Positions 27,212 to 35,864 of a stretch of 64,000 bases of DNA are shown here, piece by piece. The stretch covers positions 68,356 through 132,355 of the forward strand of contig JAUJNT010000002.1 of the NCBI GenBank assembly GCA_030448005.1, given 5' to 3'. A program made the translations under genes and the position numbers. Origin of the DNA: Thermoleophilaceae bacterium. Lineage in GTDB: Bacteria; Actinomycetota; Thermoleophilia; Solirubrobacterales; Thermoleophilaceae. Each line of letters opens with the position of its first letter. Position 1 is the stretch's first letter. The notes beneath the pieces are model-generated. The model ran no database searches. It saw only the letters and a program-made list of their open reading frames with translations, and had not been told where the DNA came from.

Positions 27212-28198
27212 TCAGCGTCCGAGCACGCGCCCGTATTGACGCTCGTAGTACTCGCGGTACTCCCCCGAGCGGATCGGAGCCCACCACGGCTCGTTGTCGC
27301 GGTACCACTGAACGGTACGGGTCAGTCCCTCCTCGAAGTGGACCTGCGCCTGCCAGCCGAGCTCGCGCACGCGGTCTGAGCAAAGCGAGTAGCGGCGGTC
27401 GTGGCCGGGGCGATCGGTCACGTACTCGATCAGGGACTCGTCGCGGCCCGCCAGCGCCAGCACCCGCCGGACCACGTCGATGTTCTCGCATTCGTCCGGG
27501 CCGCCGACGTTGTAGACCCGGCCCGGCTCGCCCTCCTGGAGCACGAGGTGTATTGCGCGTGCGAAGTCCTCCACGAACAGCCAGTTGCGCACCTGCCGCC
27601 CGTCGCCGTAGACCGGCAGACGGTCACCTTGCAGCGCGTTCAGGGTGATCAGCGGTATCAGCTTCTCGGGGTACTGACGCGGGCCGTAGTTGTTCGAGCC
27701 ACGGCAGATCACCGCCTCGATCCCGTGCGTGTGCACGTGGGAGGACACGAGCAGGTCGCCCGCGGCCTTGGTTGCGCTGTAGGGAGATGACGGGTCTAGC
27801 GGCGAGCTCTCCGTGAAGGACCCGCTCGCGATCGACCCGTAGACCTCGTCTGTCGAGACCTGCAGGTAGCGGGCCACGCCGAGCTGGCGGGCTGCCTCGA
27901 GCAGCACTCCCGTGCCGATCACATGCGTCTCGACGAAGGGATCCTGCCCGGCGATCGAACGGTCCACGTGGGACTCTGCGGCGAAGTTGACCACCGCGTC
28001 GCAGCCCTCCATCGCCTTGCGCACGATGCCTGGGTCCGAGATGGAGCCGTGCACGAAGACGTGCTCGACCTCCTCGAGGTTCTCCCGCCGGCCCGCGTAG
28101 GTGAGCTTGTCGAGCACGGTCACATCGTGCTCGCCGGCTGCCAGCCGCGCGTAGGTCGAGCCGATGAAGCCGGCCGCGCCGGTTACGAGCAGTTTCAC
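27212..28198 (-). CDS. rmlB: dTDP-glucose 4,6-dehydratase
   Basis: 328 residues from a GTG. Extended SDR: LVTGAAGFIGSTYA (NAD site), NFAAESHVDRSI, STDEVYGS (catalytic Thr/Asp/Glu region), YSATKAA (Tyr/Lys), RGSNNYGPRQYPEKLIP and a GHDRRYS substrate site. It makes dTDP-4-keto-6-deoxyglucose, the branch point for dTDP-rhamnose and other deoxysugars. The start codon overlaps the stop of a 42-codon rmlD remnant (GTGA). rmlA lies at 32289-33020 on the same strand; no rmlC is in the window. Confidence 0.95.
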   Translation of the reverse strand: MKLLVTGAAGFIGSTYARLAAGEHDVTVLDKLTYAGRRENLEEVEHVFVHGSISDPGIVRKAMEGCDAVVNFAAESHVDRSIAGQDPFVETHVIGTGVLLEAARQLGVARYLQVSTDEVYGSIASGSFTESSPLDPSSPYSATKAAGDLLVSSHVHTHGIEAVICRGSNNYGPRQYPEKLIPLITLNALQGDRLPVYGDGRQVRNWLFVEDFARAIHLVLQEGEPGRVYNVGGPDECENIDVVRRVLALAGRDESLIEYVTDRPGHDRRYSLCSDRVRELGWQAQVHFEEGLTRTVQWYRDNEPWWAPIRSGEYREYYERQYGRVLGR

Positions 28199-28323
28199 CG
28201 CTCCTCCAGGTGGTCCTCGAGGCCTGTCTCCCAGTCGGGCAGGTGAACGAGCGCCGGCCCCGCCGCCCGCACCACGTCCCGCGCGAGCACGCCGGCCGCG
28301 CCACATACGAGGAACTCCACCAT
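28195..28323 (-). pseudogene. 42-codon rmlD-like remnant with internal deletion, coupled to rmlB
   Basis: The complete short frame reads MVEFLVCGAAGVLARDVVRA, then PALVHLPDW and ends DHLEER. The first part resembles the Rossmann start of dTDP-4-dehydrorhamnose reductase (GAAGxLxxDVV), and the last part resembles the usual RmlD C-terminus (LPxWxxALxxYLxxR). About 240 residues between are absent, yet start, frame and stop survive, and the stop overlaps the rmlB GTG. The remnant may persist because it delivers ribosomes to rmlB. The family assignment rests on short motifs. Confidence 0.5.
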
Positions 28324-28344
28324 GAGAGGGATACCAGGGTTAGG

Positions 28345-29889
28345 ATGGGTCGGGTGCTCAGGGCTCGACTCTCACGCGCGCTCGTCGGCGCCGCGCTCGC
28401 GCTGCCCGTGCCGCTCGTGGGAGGCGAGTGGCCCGACCCGTCCGTGATCTTCGAAGCCGGCGGCGGATACACCGCCGTCACCACCAGCAACGGCTGGGCT
28501 CCCACCTTCCGGATCCTGCAGTCGAATGACCTCAGCTCCTGGCGGATCACCGGCTCGGTCTTTCGGCGCCCGCCGCGCTGGGCCAAGACGGACTTCTGGG
28601 CACCCGAGGTCACCAGGCTTCGAAACGGCTATGCCGTCTTCTACAGCGCCCTGCCTCGCCGGCGCAGAGGAAGCTGGTACTGCCTCGGGGTGGCCACCGC
28701 CCCCGCCGCCAACGGGCCCTACCGCGACAGGGGACGGCCACTGCGCTGCAACCGGTACGGGTCGATCGACCCCTTCCCCGTCCGCGACGAGAACGGAGTG
28801 CTCCACCTCCTCTGGAAGGAGGACGGCAACGAGTTTCGGCGGCCCACCCCGATCTACGCCCAGCAGCTGAGCGAGGACGGGATGCAGCTTCTCGGCCGCC
28901 CGCTCGAGCTCATCCGCAACACCGAGGAGTGGGAGCAAAGCGTGCTCGAGGCGCCCTCCGTGATACGCCGGAACAACATGTTCTACCTCTTCTACTCCGC
29001 CAACTCGTGCTGTGGTCGCCCCTGTGCGTACGCGGTCGGAGTGGCCCGGTCGCCGACCCTGATCGGGCCTTGGGAGAAGTACCCGGGCAACCCGATCCTG
29101 CGCAGCGGCAACGGCTGGCGCTGCCCGGGCCACGCGTCCATCACCCCGGACAGCGGCGGCGGCTTCAACGCCTTCTTTCACGCCTACCGGGCGGGCGAGG
29201 GCTTCCTTGCCGGGCGCCAGCTGCTCTCCGAAGGCGTGAGCTTCGGTCCCGACGGGTGGCCGAGGATCGGCGCCGGCGTTCCCCCGAGTCCGCGACCGGG
29301 GGCCCGGTCGACCGCGTTCTCCGACTCCTTCAGCGGCCGGAGGCCCGCCCCGGAATGGGAGTGGCTGAACGAGCGCGCGCCGCGCATCCGGACCGGAAGC
29401 GGCCTGCGCATGACCGCCGCCGCGCGCACCGGAAAGCGACTCGACGCCGCGGTGCTGGCCCGCCGCGTGCGCACGGCTCGCTACGCGGCCACCACGGTCG
29501 TCGACCGCAGCTCCCTGCGCGGGGACGCGCTCGCAGGAATTGCCAGCTACCGCAGCGGGTTCGCCGCCATCGGCGGAAGCGGCTTCGAGGCCCTGGGCGC
29601 GGCGGCGGGCCGCGAGCGCCTTGTGGTCTGGCGCCGCTCGCGCGGCGGCACAAGGGTTCTCGCCACGGTCAAGGCGCCCTCCGCGAGGTTCCTGCACGTG
29701 CGCATGACCTCCCGCGGGCGCACCGTGAGCTTTCAGGTCAGCCGGAACGGGCGCAGCTGGAGGACGCTCGGCCGCCCGGTCCGCACTCCGCTCGAGGAGA
29801 CCGCGCGCCTGGCGCTCACCGTAGGAGGCCGGGTCGGCGCCGGCGCGCGCTTCACGCGAGCTGGGTTGACCGAGTCCTCGGTCCCGTAG
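28345..29889 (+). CDS. Secreted GH43-like five-bladed propeller protein, copy 1
   Basis: 514 residues. A basic N-terminus and a hydrophobic stretch (ALVGAALALPVPLVGG) form a signal peptide. The propeller carries the three GH43 acids: D31 in EWPDPSVI (base), D142 in GSIDPFPV (pKa modulator) and E202 in LEAPSVI (acid). WAPE, FYLFYSAN and CCGRPC (likely disulphides) lie between. Residues about 325-514 are a concanavalin-like C-terminal domain starting FSDSFSGRRPAPEWEW, as in GH43 beta-xylosidases. It probably trims an arabinan, xylan or envelope glycan outside the cell; the substrate is not predictable. The next gene is a tandem duplicate. Its ATG is only 21 bp from the divergent rmlD remnant. 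Confidence 0.8.
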   Translation: MGRVLRARLSRALVGAALALPVPLVGGEWPDPSVIFEAGGGYTAVTTSNGWAPTFRILQSNDLSSWRITGSVFRRPPRWAKTDFWAPEVTRLRNGYAVFYSALPRRRRGSWYCLGVATAPAANGPYRDRGRPLRCNRYGSIDPFPVRDENGVLHLLWKEDGNEFRRPTPIYAQQLSEDGMQLLGRPLELIRNTEEWEQSVLEAPSVIRRNNMFYLFYSANSCCGRPCAYAVGVARSPTLIGPWEKYPGNPILRSGNGWRCPGHASITPDSGGGFNAFFHAYRAGEGFLAGRQLLSEGVSFGPDGWPRIGAGVPPSPRPGARSTAFSDSFSGRRPAPEWEWLNERAPRIRTGSGLRMTAAARTGKRLDAAVLARRVRTARYAATTVVDRSSLRGDALAGIASYRSGFAAIGGSGFEALGAAAGRERLVVWRRSRGGTRVLATVKAPSARFLHVRMTSRGRTVSFQVSRNGRSWRTLGRPVRTPLEETARLALTVGGRVGAGARFTRAGLTESSVP

Positions 29890-29890
29890 C

Positions 29891-31402
29891 TTGGCGAGCG
29901 CCCGCCTCTCCCGTGCGCTGGTGGGTGCCGTCCTGTCCCTGCCGGTGCCGGTGCCCGTGCTCGCTGGAGACTGGCCCGATCCCTCCTTCATCCGCGACGG
30001 CGAGCGTTACGCCGCGGTCAGCACCAGCGGGGGCTGGGCGCCCAGCTTCAGGATCTTGCAGTCGAATGACCTGAGCGCCTGGCGGGTCACCGGCTCTGTC
30101 TTCCGGCGCCCGCCGCGCTGGGCAAAGGGCACCCTCTGGGCCCCGGAGCTCACGCGACTGAACGGCCGATACGCGATCTTCTACAGCGCAATGCCGCGGC
30201 GGAAGGGCTCCTGGTACTGCCTCGGCGTGGCCGCCGCGCCGGCCGCCGCGGGCCCCTACAGCGACAGCGGGCGCCCCCTGCGCTGCGGCCGGTACGGCTC
30301 GATCGACCCCTACCCGGTGCGAGACGAGCGCGGACGACTTCACCTCCTGTGGAAGGAGGACGGCAACGAGTTCCGTCGGCCCGCCCGGATCTTGGCCCAG
30401 CGCCTGAGCGAGGACGGGCGGCGGTTGCGGGGCCGGCCCCGCGAGCTCATCCGCAACCGGGCGCCTTGGGAGGGCCGCGTGGTGGAGGCGCCGACCGTGA
30501 TCCGCCGCGAGGGCTTCTTCTACCTCTTCTACTCGGCCAACCTGTGCTGCACAGAGGACTGCGCCTACGCAGTTGGGGTGGCGCGCTCGCCGACGCTCTT
30601 CGGGCGGTGGAAGAGGTACCCCGGCAACCCGATCCTGCGCGGCGGAAACGGCTGGCGCTGCCCGGGCCACGCCTCCGTGGTGCTCGATCCGGCGGGCGGC
30701 TACAAGGCGCTCCTTCATGCCTACCGGGAGCGCGCCGGGCTCCTCATCGGCAGGCAGCTGCTGGCGGACGAGGTGACCTTCGGACCGGACGGGTGGCCGC
30801 GGATCGGCACCGGGGTGCCCGCCCCGCCGCTGCCCGGGGCGGCCTCGACGGCCTTCTTCGATTCGTTCACCGCATCGGCGCTCGCGACGGAGTGGGAGTG
30901 GCCCGTGGAGCGGGTGCCCGGCATCCGCGTGGGCGACGGGCTGCGCCTGAGGGGTTCCGGCAAGAGCGGTCGCCGAGTCGACGCAGGGCTGCTCTCGCGC
31001 CGTGTGGGCACCGATCGCTACTCGGCAACTGCGGTCGTCGACCTGGGGGCACTTCGGGGCCGAGCGCTCGCCGGACTGGCGTCCTTCCAAAGCCCCAGAG
31101 TGGCCATCGGCGTGGCTGTCGGCAGGCGGCGGCTGATCGTCTGGCAGCGTCGCAAGGGGCGCTACAGGGTGCTGGCGCAGACCGCCGCGCCCGCTGGCCC
31201 GCTCGCCCACCTGCGGCTCACGGCACAGCGGCGCACCCTGCGATTCGAGTACAGCACCGATGGCTCGACCTGGACCTCGATCGGCGGCGAGCGGAGAACT
31301 CCCGTCGAGGAATCGGCGCGCCTGGTGCTCACGGTGGGCGGCGAGAAGCGGGCCGCCGGGCGCTTCACAGAGGCGAGGTTGACCGAGACGGCAGGACCCT
31401 GA
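29891..31402 (+). CDS. Secreted GH43-like propeller protein, copy 2 (tandem duplicate)
   Basis: 503 residues from a TTG one base after the stop of copy 1. It has the same architecture: signal peptide (LVGAVLSLPVPVPVLAG), base Asp in DWPDPSFI, GSIDPYPV, acid Glu in VEAPTVI, a Cys cluster CCTEDC and the C-terminal sandwich starting FFDSFTASALATEWEW. Long blocks match copy 1 closely (LQSNDLSxWRxTGSVFRRPP, LHLLWKEDGNEFRRP), while the C-terminal domains have drifted more. Both copies keep all catalytic acids, so both are likely active, perhaps with different specificity. A scrap matching its 5' end lies at 32120-32156. Confidence 0.8.
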   Translation: MASARLSRALVGAVLSLPVPVPVLAGDWPDPSFIRDGERYAAVSTSGGWAPSFRILQSNDLSAWRVTGSVFRRPPRWAKGTLWAPELTRLNGRYAIFYSAMPRRKGSWYCLGVAAAPAAAGPYSDSGRPLRCGRYGSIDPYPVRDERGRLHLLWKEDGNEFRRPARILAQRLSEDGRRLRGRPRELIRNRAPWEGRVVEAPTVIRREGFFYLFYSANLCCTEDCAYAVGVARSPTLFGRWKRYPGNPILRGGNGWRCPGHASVVLDPAGGYKALLHAYRERAGLLIGRQLLADEVTFGPDGWPRIGTGVPAPPLPGAASTAFFDSFTASALATEWEWPVERVPGIRVGDGLRLRGSGKSGRRVDAGLLSRRVGTDRYSATAVVDLGALRGRALAGLASFQSPRVAIGVAVGRRRLIVWQRRKGRYRVLAQTAAPAGPLAHLRLTAQRRTLRFEYSTDGSTWTSIGGERRTPVEESARLVLTVGGEKRAAGRFTEARLTETAGP

Positions 31403-31417
31403 CCCGGCCGAGCCGGG
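31403..31417. terminator. Hairpin between convergent GH43 copy 2 and the RmlA remnant
   Basis: CCCGGC-CGA-GCCGGG begins directly after the TGA at 31400-31402. Perfect 6-bp stem, no T-tract. It is well placed to end both convergent transcripts. Confidence 0.4.
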
Positions 31418-31423
31418 CCTCGC

Positions 31424-32224
31424 CTAGAGAATCGATATCTCCGAGTTGTCGCCCACCACGAAGCGGTAGGCTCGGGGCAGCGAAGGCCCCCGGCCGATGC
31501 TCACGTTACGGCCGATCAGGCTCGCCTCGATCCGGTACTCCAGGTCGCGCACGGTTGAGCCCGAGAGCACGATGGAGTACTCCAGCTCGGCCGCGGCTAT
31601 CGTGACGTGCTCGCCTACGGCCGTGTACGGACCGATGTAGGCGTCGGTGATCCTCGAGCCCGCGCCCACGATTGCCGGACCGCGCACGGTGGCACGTTCG
31701 AGCCGAGCGCCTTTCTCGATCACCACGCGGCCTTCCACGCGGGAGTCGATGCACTCGCCCTCGATTCTCTCCTGGAGGTCATCGAGGATCAGGCGGTTGG
31801 CGTCGAGCATGTCCTGCACCTGGCCGGTGTCCTTCCACCAGCCGTGCACGATGTGAGGGTCAACCCGCTTGCCGGAGTCCACGAGCGACTGGATCGCATC
31901 GGTTATCTCGAGCTCCCCGCGTCCCGACGGCTCGATCGCGCGGGCGGCCTCGAAGATCGCCGGAGTGAACATGTAGACGCCCACCAGGGCCAGGTTCGTC
32001 GTGGGATTCGGGGGCTTCTCCACCAATAGCGAGACACGGCCGTCCACCAGCTCCGCCACGCCGTAGTTCTCGGGGTCGGGCACGGGAGTGAGCAGGATGA
32101 GCGCATCGGGCGCCTCGGTGGCGAAGGCCCGCCTCTCCCGTGCGCGGGTGGGCGCCTCGAGGCGATCGGCGGGCGCCGATTGGTCGGGTGGTACCGCCGC
32201 GACGGCACACCAGCGCCTCGCCAA
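31424..32224 (-). pseudogene. Long-form glucose-1-phosphate thymidylyltransferase, N-terminus lost
   Basis: Residues from about 38 on are the C-terminal two thirds of a long RmlA-type nucleotidyltransferase: PDALILLTPVPDPENYGVAE, LVEKPPNPTTNLALVGVYMF, GRGELEITDAIQSLV, WWKDTGQ, and a left-handed beta-helix tail with GPAIVGAGSRITDAYIGPY. The first third, with the GGxGTRLRP nucleotide site, is missing. It is replaced by about 35 residues that read antisense through DNA resembling the 5' end of the GH43 gene. Without the nucleotide site it cannot be a working transferase. The intact short RmlA next door should cover the reaction. Confidence 0.85.
32120..32156 (+). repeat. Remnant of a GH43-like gene 5' end at the RmlA breakpoint
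   Basis: 33 of 37 bases match 29893-29929, the leader-peptide start of GH43 copy 2 (GCCCGCCTCTCCCGTGCGC shared exactly). In the plus frame it reads ARLSRARVGA against ARLSRALVGA. It ends where the RmlA similarity begins on the other strand, which marks a recombination junction. Confidence 0.7.
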
Positions 32225-32288
32225 ACCACGCCGCCGGCCGCCGTAGCCTTGGCGAGCAGCCCGCGCTGATCAAACCTTCCCTGCAGCG

Positions 32289-33020
32289 CTACAGCTTCTT
32301 CTGCCTCACCAGCTCGGCAACCGTGTTGTTGGCGGCCAACAGCTCGTCGAACGACACGCCGACATCGATCCAATAGCCGTCGATAATCTGCCCGTAGCAG
32401 GTGCCCTCCTTGACGTAGAAGTTGTTGAGGTCCGTGATCTCAAGCTCGCCGCGTCCCGAGGGCTTCTGCCGTTTGACGAAGTCGAACACCCGCTCGTCGT
32501 ACATGTAGATGCCCATCTGGGCGTATGGCGACTTCGGCCTTCGCGGCTTCTCGACGATCGAGACCACCTTGCCGTCCTTGATCTCGACGACACCGTAGTG
32601 CTGCGGCTCTTCGACTTCCTTGGCGAACGTCATCGCGCCGCGGTCGAGCTGGCTGAACTGGTCGACCGCGGGCTTGAGGCTCTGCGTGAAGATGTTGTCG
32701 CCCGCCAGCACCAAGACCTTGCTGCCGCGGGCAAATGGCTCGGCCAGGCCCACCACCTCGGCCATCCCGCCCGCCTCCTCCTGGATCTCATACGACAGGC
32801 GCAGGCCCCATCGTTGGCCGCTGCGCAGCAGATTCATGAAGTGGCCGGCGTGCTCGGGGTTGGTCACGATCAGCACCTCGGTGACGCCTGCATTCACCAT
32901 CGCTTCGAGCGGATAGAAGATCAGCGGCTTGTTGTAGACCGGCAGCAGGTGCTTGTTCGTGACCTCGGTCAAGGGCCGTAGCCGCGTGGCCTTGCCGCCG
33001 GCCATGACAATGCCCTTCAT
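32289..33020 (-). CDS. rmlA: Glucose-1-phosphate thymidylyltransferase, short form
   Basis: 243 residues from ATG 33020. Makes dTDP-glucose from glucose-1-phosphate and dTTP. Signature MAGGKATRLRPLTEVTNKHLLPVYNKP, metal-site VLAGDNIF, VEKPRRPKSPYAQMGIYMYD, GRGELEITDLN and the C-terminal WIDVGVSFDELLAAN are all intact. It supplies substrate for rmlB at 27212-28198. It follows the PPOX gene by 2 bp, implying one transcript. Confidence 0.95.
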   Translation of the reverse strand: MKGIVMAGGKATRLRPLTEVTNKHLLPVYNKPLIFYPLEAMVNAGVTEVLIVTNPEHAGHFMNLLRSGQRWGLRLSYEIQEEAGGMAEVVGLAEPFARGSKVLVLAGDNIFTQSLKPAVDQFSQLDRGAMTFAKEVEEPQHYGVVEIKDGKVVSIVEKPRRPKSPYAQMGIYMYDERVFDFVKRQKPSGRGELEITDLNNFYVKEGTCYGQIIDGYWIDVGVSFDELLAANNTVAELVRQKKL

Positions 33021-33022
33021 TA

Positions 33023-33517
33023 TCAAGGGAGCCCTCCCAGCTTCCGGTGGTCCCAGGTGACCGTACGCGTGGGGAGGAAGCGTAGCCCCACCCGTTTCGG
33101 TGCCTGCCTCTGCACCATCGCGCGGACCTCGGGCGCCAGGGCGTCGCCGCGGGAGTAGCGCTCGAAGAGCGCGACGCCATAGCCGGCAACTCGCTCGGTG
33201 TCCCGCTCCACCTCCACGTCGCACTCCATCATGACCCCGCGTAGCTCGTCGTACTGGATGCCATCGTCCACGCCCAACGTCGCGCGCGGATCGCGCTCGA
33301 GGTTCTTCGCCTTCTGCGAGGCGGCGTAGGTCCAGCCACGCAGCTCGAGCGTCTCATCGATCACATACCAGAGCGGCACGAGGTGCGGCCTTCCCTTCGG
33401 TCCCGCCGTGGCCACCTGCACGATCCACTGCTCGTCGAGAAAGGCCCGCAGCTCCTCCTCCGTCATCCGGATCTGGTCGCGACGCGAGCCCATCAGGGTG
33501 GGGAAGCCTAATGACAT
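33023..33517 (-). CDS. Pyridoxamine-5'-phosphate-oxidase-like (split-barrel flavin/F420) protein
   Basis: 164 residues from the first ATG; starting at MGSRRDQIRM (33493) would also fit. The split-barrel pattern is EELRAFLDEQWIVQVATAGPKGRPHLVPLWYVID, then SQKAKNLERDPRATLGVDDG and a Trp near the end. Such proteins bind FMN or F420 and reduce small molecules. The zincin at 2679-3731 hints that F420 may exist in this organism, so F420 is possible. The gene sits directly upstream of rmlA without a clear functional link. Confidence 0.8.
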   Translation of the reverse strand: MSLGFPTLMGSRRDQIRMTEEELRAFLDEQWIVQVATAGPKGRPHLVPLWYVIDETLELRGWTYAASQKAKNLERDPRATLGVDDGIQYDELRGVMMECDVEVERDTERVAGYGVALFERYSRGDALAPEVRAMVQRQAPKRVGLRFLPTRTVTWDHRKLGGLP

Positions 33518-33758
33518 CGGCGCAGTGCCAGCCGTGAACCGCAGCTACGGAGGAGCTCCAGAGCCCGAGCTCGGGTGCGGAGCTCTCGAGTCTGCTGTGC
33601 GCACCCATGGCGCGGTGAAGCGTTTGAGACCCCGAGTTGCCCGGGTGGACAGTGGCTTGCTCCAGGGGCAACGACGGCTACGAAACGTCCCAGTCCCCGG
33701 CCGGCACCTCGCACGACCGTTGGATGCCGCCCGCTCGGCCGCGCCCCTTCCCTTCTCG

Positions 33759-35798
33759 TCAGCGCTTGACGGCGCCCGCGAGCGCCTCTGCCGCGTCGAG
33801 CACCGCGATGCGCGCGGCCTCCGGCTCGAGGACGGCGGCGTCACCCGCCTCCTTGAGGATCTCGCGCGCCAGGTACTCGTGCCCACCGAAGGGCAGCTCG
33901 ACGATCACCGAGCCGTCCCGCAACTCCTCGACCACCCTCCGCCCCTCGCGAGCCCACCTTGCACGCTCCGGGGACACCCAGACGCGGGCGGTCTCCGAGG
34001 TGGGGACCTCACCGGTGGTGGGCCAGCCCTGAACGTCGGGCTCGACGCCCTCGCGGAACTCGAACGTCTCGTCGAGCACCCTGGCGGAGCGGATCCGGTC
34101 GAGCCTGAAGGACCGCGTCTGCCCCTTGGAGGGCTCGAAGGAGTGCACGTACCATCCCTCCGTGCCGTTCAAGAGCTGATACGGCTCGAGGGTTCGTGAG
34201 GTGAACTCGTCCTCGTCCTCTTTGTAGTGCTCGATCTCGAGCATCTTCCGCTCGGCGATCGCGCTGCTCACAACGCGGGCGATCTCCGAATCGTCGCCCT
34301 TGGCGGTGGTGATCTGCAGGCCGTCGGCCGCCGGGTCGCGCCCGAGCGCCTCCACGATCTTCTGCCGGGCGGAGGCCAGCGAGCCCTCCGGAAGATGCTC
34401 GCCTACCAGGTCGATGGCGGCCGCCAGCGCCTTCGCCTCCAGGGGCAGGAGGCGCGCGGGGCGGGCGAAGTTGTCGCCGTAGGGCTCGGGGTCCACCTCG
34501 ATCTGGTCGCCCTGCACTTCGGCGTAGAGCACGTAGCTGCCGCCGCCGAAGTTCACCACGTTCAACACGTCGATGTCCTGGCGCAGCTCCTGCTCGGACA
34601 TCTGAAGCGTCTCGCACAGCTGCCTCAGGTCGAGCTTGCCACCGCCCCGCGCCGTTTCGATCAGGATGCCGGCGAGCGTGACGAGGCGGGCAAAGCGCTC
34701 CGGGCGGATGCCCGTATCGCGGTTGCCGTCGTCCTCGGGCTCCTCCTCTCGCCTGCGGGTGTCCGGCGGCGCAAGCTCCATCGCGGAGGAGTGCCGTTCG
34801 GCCACCAGCCGGACCCGTTCCTCAGCCTCCTCTTGGAGCTCCGGCGGCCCGAGGATCCGCGCGCGCGGCCCGAGGCCCAGCACCCAGGACACGAGCTGCC
34901 GGGAGTCGCCGTAGGCGGTCTCGAAGACCACGCCGTCGTCGGCCTGCTCGATCGTCCCGACCTCCTCCCCGAGGTGCCGGCGGACCAGCCACTCGATCCG
35001 GTCTGAGAGCCAGATCCGCGCGGTGTCCCGCGTCTCGCCGAGTTGCCAGTCGGCGCGCGTGGCATAGGCCCGGGGGTCGAAGTCCTCCGGGCGCTGGAAG
35101 TCGTGCTCGGCCTTGGAGGAGTAGCCCACCTTGCCGCGGATTCGCGAGAGGCGAAAGACACGCACGGCATCCCGTTCGTGCGCGTATCCGACGAGGTAGA
35201 ACTGACCTCCGCGAAAGAGGAGGTGGTACGGGTCGACCTTGCGCCTCTCCTCCGCGTCGCGGCCCATCGTGTAGTAGTCGAAGATGATCGTCTTGCGGCG
35301 GAAGATTGCCGTCTCGATCTTCGACAGCCGCTGGGAGAGGTCCCGCCCCCCACCGCTCGCGGTCATCGCCAGGCGCACCGACTGGTGCTCCGGCGCCGAC
35401 AGCGGCGAGGGCTTTCCCCAGGAGAGCTGCTGCAGCGCCAGCCGCAGCGGCTCCGCGTAGGCGAACTCCCCGTCGAGCAGCGCCAGGGCGGTCCGGAGGG
35501 CACCGAGCTCCTGGTCTGAGAACTCGATGGCGGGCAGGTAGAAGTTCTCGGGAGGCAGCGTGTACGTCTCCGCCTCGAAGGAGCCCTCACTCGACTTCTC
35601 GACCTTCAGGTCGATGCCAAGCGACGACAGCTCCGCGCGGTCGGCGTAGAAGCGCCGGTTGAACGCCTCGTCGCTCGACATCTGCGCGTAGCCCTCCACG
35701 TCCTGGCGTATCTCGAGCGCCGAGACGGGGCGGCGCTCGGCCATCAGGAACGAGATCAGCGAGAGCTGACGGATGAGCTTCTCGGTGTCCTTGGCCAT
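33759..35798 (-). CDS. pafBC: Fused PafB-PafC-type WYL-domain regulator
   Basis: 679 residues made of two similar halves, each a winged helix plus a WYL domain. Half 1: KLIRQLSLISFLMAERRPVSALEI (HTH), then WYL with FDYYTMGRDAEERRKVDPYHLLFR and FRLSRI. Half 2 from about residue 375: RLVTLAGILIETARGGGKLDL, then EIEHYKEDEDEFTSRTLEPYQLL and FRLDRI. In mycobacteria PafB and PafC are separate and form the activator of the LexA-independent DNA-damage response; natural fusions exist in other actinobacteria. Fits the repair-rich window. The proteasome genes that usually neighbour pafBC are absent here. Confidence 0.88.
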   Translation of the reverse strand: MAKDTEKLIRQLSLISFLMAERRPVSALEIRQDVEGYAQMSSDEAFNRRFYADRAELSSLGIDLKVEKSSEGSFEAETYTLPPENFYLPAIEFSDQELGALRTALALLDGEFAYAEPLRLALQQLSWGKPSPLSAPEHQSVRLAMTASGGGRDLSQRLSKIETAIFRRKTIIFDYYTMGRDAEERRKVDPYHLLFRGGQFYLVGYAHERDAVRVFRLSRIRGKVGYSSKAEHDFQRPEDFDPRAYATRADWQLGETRDTARIWLSDRIEWLVRRHLGEEVGTIEQADDGVVFETAYGDSRQLVSWVLGLGPRARILGPPELQEEAEERVRLVAERHSSAMELAPPDTRRREEEPEDDGNRDTGIRPERFARLVTLAGILIETARGGGKLDLRQLCETLQMSEQELRQDIDVLNVVNFGGGSYVLYAEVQGDQIEVDPEPYGDNFARPARLLPLEAKALAAAIDLVGEHLPEGSLASARQKIVEALGRDPAADGLQITTAKGDDSEIARVVSSAIAERKMLEIEHYKEDEDEFTSRTLEPYQLLNGTEGWYVHSFEPSKGQTRSFRLDRIRSARVLDETFEFREGVEPDVQGWPTTGEVPTSETARVWVSPERARWAREGRRVVEELRDGSVIVELPFGGHEYLAREILKEAGDAAVLEPEAARIAVLDAAEALAGAVKR

Positions 35799-35864
35799 GA
35801 CGGGCCAGCATACGCAGCACGGCGCGGGGGCCGCGCGGGATAACCCCGCTATTTGCGGGGCGGC

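Noticed and set aside
33518-33758. Three GAGCTC hexamers upstream of the PPOX gene as an operator array
   Set aside because: The hexamer is frequent in this GC-rich sequence and the spacing is irregular; no regulator is adjacent.
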